Shown piece after piece: positions 19,468 through 22,408 of a DNA stretch of 22,408 nt (its first letter is position 1; every line of letters starts with the position of its first letter). The position numbers and the translations under genes were made by a program. The notes beneath the pieces are model-generated. The model saw only the letters and a program-made list of their open reading frames with translations. It was not told the origin of the DNA and did not search any database. Origin of the DNA: UMGS1071 sp045638545 (GTDB lineage: Bacteria; Bacillota; Clostridia; Oscillospirales; Acutalibacteraceae); NCBI GenBank assembly GCA_045638545.1, contig JAZUBL010000067.1, forward strand, positions 1-22,408, read 5' to 3'.

Positions 19468-22408
19468 TTAGTTAGTTTTGCCTGTAAAGTTATTATCTGC
19501 TACTGCATTGTAGTCGAGCCACTGGTTGTTGTCCTTTTCATTGGTAAAGATAATTTCCTCACCATCTGCATCAACTTTTACTGCACCATTTGTTACACTG
19601 GTGCTATCTGGTTTAGTAACTGTTGTATTTGTATATCTCCAGTTCCAGTCAGTTTCTGTTACGGTGTAATCGCCCAGAGGGAGATCAGTGAGTTTAACAG
19701 AACCAGCACCGGTAATTGTAACCATCATGTCGATACCAGCTGTATCTGTGCCCTCGGTACCCTTTACACGGAAAACAAACTTATCTTCTGTACCAATCGT
19801 TGTACCGTTAGCAGCTGCCTTTGTAATGGTCAGGCTGCCGGTACCCTTTTGGTACTCGTTGGTACAGGTAACTTCTGCATTAGAATTACCATTACCTAAA
19901 GTTACTACAGCTGTGTCAGCATAAAGAACATCGCTATTATTAATTGTTACGTTTGTTGCAGTGTTTGCTTTACTGAACTGTGTATCAATCAGATTGTATC
20001 CTTCAATAGCATCATCATTAGCGATCTCTGTATGAGTATTATTTACAGCAGAAATTTCTCTGATAGTATAAGTTCCATCTCCCGGTGTAAACGATTCTCC
20101 ATCCGGTGTTTGATTAAACTCACTGCGAACCTGAATAGTATTACCAGATGCAGACACTACAGTTGCTGTCGCTTTAGCAACAAGATTTGATGTTGTATTA
20201 TTTCCTTCATAAAGGTTAAAGGTAGCAGCATAGTTGCTGATCAGATCTTCTTTCTGATCCGATGTCATTTTATCCCAACCAGGAATTTCAACAACCTTGT
20301 TAACAACAATTGCATTATCTTTCAGGTAAACTTTCAGTACGATTGGATAACCTGTATCACCGGAATTACCCTCGTAACTTGTAATGTGGAGACCACCGTT
20401 TTGACCCTCGATCTTTCCGGCATATGGGTTACCGTTTACAGTTACATCTGTGATAATTGCGCCTTGGTAGGCAGCCTTAACATCATCCAGTTTGTCAAGT
20501 TGTACATTTGTGTGTACCGCTGCACTGCCTGTTTCTGTATAGGTATCCTTGCGAACATATTCGCCATTTTCATAATGGTAATATTCTACTTTATAGAACA
20601 TCTTTTCACTGGCCTGTACGTGGTCAATCAGGTTACCAAGCACTTGATCACTGCCTGTAGAAGGGTCTGATGCAAAGAAAAATCTTGTCAGATACTGATC
20701 TTCAGGAACAATATAACTTCCGGAAATCTTTTCCCAGTCACTCTTTTGACCATTTTCTTTGTCTGCTACATGTCTCCAAATTACATATTCTGTTCCCTTA
20801 TGTGTGAATTTTCGACCTGTACCGGACGATGGGATATTAGTTAATGCACCTGCTTTTGCAGCGTCCTCCAACATTTTCTCAATGTCTTCTTCATCTACAA
20901 CTTGTTGTGCACTTTCTGTTGCCGCAAGAACTACATACAATGTATTATTAGCGTTATTTCGATTACGACCAGCGTGATTAAATTGCCATGTTAAAGTTGC
21001 ACCCGGTGTGGTCAGCATGTCCTGATAAAGTGCACCAAACTCTTCTGCGTTTACTTCTGCAAACTGCTTACCATCAGCAGGAGGAAGATTAATCTGATAA
21101 CCAGAACTATACCGTTTACCGTTGATGGTAATCTCAACGTCCTGTGTCAGTTTTTGACCAGTACCTGGTGCTGTTGTCTGCCAATATAAACCAGGTGTAC
21201 CGTTTGGCAGGGATACGTAGTCGATAGTTGTACTATTAGCATAATACGGAGTTTCGAAAGATGGATTCAAAAGCTCACTACCGTAAGTTACAGTATAGCT
21301 ATCTTCACCAAGCTTATTTCCAGCTTTATCTGTCACTACAACAGTGTAAACAACCGGGGTGCTTGTTCCATTTGCTGTATTTACCAAACCACCTTTATCA
21401 ATAGAGATATTAACTCTTCGATTATTATCGCTTAAAGATGGACCGCATGGCACATTTCCATCGCCTCCGGCAGGGTTGCGTGTCCATGTATAAACCAAGT
21501 CTTCTGCTTTATATCCATCTGGTACCGTAGCCACAAGGCAGCCTGTTTCCGGCACTTTGTTTTCAATGCGAACAGTCTGTGTTTCAGACAGTTCTTTCTC
21601 ATTTACTCGAATCATAAAGGTCGTTGTGCTGGTATTATTGCCATCTCGATATTTCAATGTTAACTGTACTGGCTCATCTGCAGGTGTTGCACTCAATGCT
21701 GTAACCTTAATCCAAGGAGCATAGTGTTCCAATGCCTCACCAATATCAGTTCTTTCAATTACCTCAAAAGTAATTGCACCATGGTCATTTACAATATCCC
21801 ACGAGCAAATGCGATCAACAATTTCTGTCGTTGGATTCCACCAATTCCCGCCTTCTTCTTCGCCAACATAATCATCTGCATAGAAATATTTTGTCTGGCC
21901 AACTTCCATGGTGTATGTATCACCATCAAAGTCAACATACTGTGCATTATTCTCAGTTGTCGGTCTGCTGCCTGTTTCAGGCGGTGTTGTCAATACAAAA
22001 ACAGAGAACTCATCTACTGTGAATGTAATACGGCCATTTACTACTACGTGCTCCATGCCGCCAAGGGTGTCCAGCTCATTGCCGTGCTTGTGGTATACGT
22101 ACACAAGGGTGCCATCTGGCAAGTCTGTCTCAACAGATACCAGCACAGGCTTGTCAATTTGCGCTTTTGGCTGCCATGGTACCATGACAAACTCGTCATT
22201 TACATATGTCAGGCCCAGGTCAAAAACAAAGTCTGCGTCATTATAACCGTAGTTGGATGTGGCTTCTTTCAGAACCATCTGCAGATTATTATTGTTGATA
22301 TACGCTTCATCAACATCAGCGTAAACATAGACTTTTCTGCCGTTCAGTTCACCCATAAAAGTGTAGTCATCACCTAAAAGCTCAATATCACTTTCCTTTA
22401 CATAACGG
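19468..22408 (-). CDS. large multidomain surface adhesin-like protein (5' end outside window)
   Basis: The reading frame is open to the window edge, so the N-terminus is missing; about 979 residues are visible. The N-terminal visible part is beta-rich, with a repeated Ig-like or Cadherin-like look, an adhesin-type extracellular architecture. Two C-terminal CnaB/SpaA-like domains follow. The one encoded at about 20310-19860 starts IVVNKVVEIPGWD and has GTYTIREIS and CTNEY. The one at about 19850-19535 has TGSLTITK, LPLGDYTVTE and IIFTNEK. Each has a Lys near the start, a Glu in the YT(V/I)(T/R)E strand and an Asn in the TN(E) strand, the trio used for internal isopeptide bonds. The C-terminus (DNNQWLDYNAVADNNF then a short tail) has no sorting signal or membrane helix, so it is probably held by neighbours or by its N-terminal part. 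It is 17 bases upstream of the TasA-like gene. Confidence 0.8.
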   Translation of the reverse strand, partial: RYVKESDIELLGDDYTFMGELNGRKVYVYADVDEAYINNNNLQMVLKEATSNYGYNDADFVFDLGLTYVNDEFVMVPWQPKAQIDKPVLVSVETDLPDGTLVYVYHKHGNELDTLGGMEHVVVNGRITFTVDEFSVFVLTTPPETGSRPTTENNAQYVDFDGDTYTMEVGQTKYFYADDYVGEEEGGNWWNPTTEIVDRICSWDIVNDHGAITFEVIERTDIGEALEHYAPWIKVTALSATPADEPVQLTLKYRDGNNTSTTTFMIRVNEKELSETQTVRIENKVPETGCLVATVPDGYKAEDLVYTWTRNPAGGDGNVPCGPSLSDNNRRVNISIDKGGLVNTANGTSTPVVYTVVVTDKAGNKLGEDSYTVTYGSELLNPSFETPYYANSTTIDYVSLPNGTPGLYWQTTAPGTGQKLTQDVEITINGKRYSSGYQINLPPADGKQFAEVNAEEFGALYQDMLTTPGATLTWQFNHAGRNRNNANNTLYVVLAATESAQQVVDEEDIEKMLEDAAKAGALTNIPSSGTGRKFTHKGTEYVIWRHVADKENGQKSDWEKISGSYIVPEDQYLTRFFFASDPSTGSDQVLGNLIDHVQASEKMFYKVEYYHYENGEYVRKDTYTETGSAAVHTNVQLDKLDDVKAAYQGAIITDVTVNGNPYAGKIEGQNGGLHITSYEGNSGDTGYPIVLKVYLKDNAIVVNKVVEIPGWDKMTSDQKEDLISNYAATFNLYEGNNTTSNLVAKATATVVSASGNTIQVRSEFNQTPDGESFTPGDGTYTIREISAVNNTHTEIANDDAIEGYNLIDTQFSKANTATNVTINNSDVLYADTAVVTLGNGNSNAEVTCTNEYQKGTGSLTITKAAANGTTIGTEDKFVFRVKGTEGTDTAGIDMMVTITGAGSVKLTDLPLGDYTVTETDWNWRYTNTTVTKPDSTSVTNGAVKVDADGEEIIFTNEKDNNQWLDYNAVADNNFTGKTN

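Overview
The window looks like a chromosomal segment of a low-to-mid GC Gram-positive anaerobe of the Clostridia, probably Oscillospirales/Ruminococcaceae. This is an inference from gene content; no 16S or marker comparison was possible. The support is strong GGAGG ribosome binding sites, use of GTG and TTG starts, a CCA-encoding tRNA, a YqhQ-like DUF1385 protein, paired M42 peptidases, a carboxynorspermidine route and TasA-like/CnaB-type surface proteins. Apart from an AT-rich patch at about 16.2-17.1 kb, most of it is ordinary housekeeping DNA.

Layout. On the minus strand, reading from about 5.7 kb down to 0: an OmpR-type response regulator, a histidine kinase with almost no extracytoplasmic loop, a DUF1385 membrane protein, the release-factor methyltransferase prmC, then recA and recX. 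recA has its own promoter, laid over the terminator that follows prmC. On the plus strand at 6.0-6.8 kb lie ndk and an MmcQ/YjbR-family gene. On the minus strand at 7.0-10.1 kb lie a two-gene carboxy(nor)spermidine operon and purC. On the plus strand at 10.5-16.1 kb is a tight operon of murD, two M42 metallo-aminopeptidases, a GNAT acetyltransferase and a PLP-dependent lyase. It is closed by a terminator hairpin whose loop holds the promoter of a tRNA-Leu(UAG) gene. After the tRNA and its terminator come a lone PD-(D/E)XK-like nuclease gene and an AT-rich intergenic stretch.

The most unusual gene is at 17164-17889. It encodes a thioredoxin domain (active site WCKYC) flanked by three CxPGFNxC repeats on the N-terminal side and three on the C-terminal side, with no signal peptide and no obvious partner genes. 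It has its own promoter, a long leader and its own terminator. I do not recognise the repeat as part of a described system, and it is my main candidate for something new.

The last 4.3 kb (minus strand) is a cell-surface operon: a large secreted multidomain protein (its 5' end lies outside the window), a TasA/CalY-like protein with a SipW-type signal, and a membrane/wall-anchored protein. No sortase or signal peptidase is inside the window.

Two separate places (recA and tRNA-Leu) show the same compact design. A rho-independent terminator shares its DNA with the next gene's promoter, so the hairpin forms only in read-through RNA and not in the newly initiated transcript.
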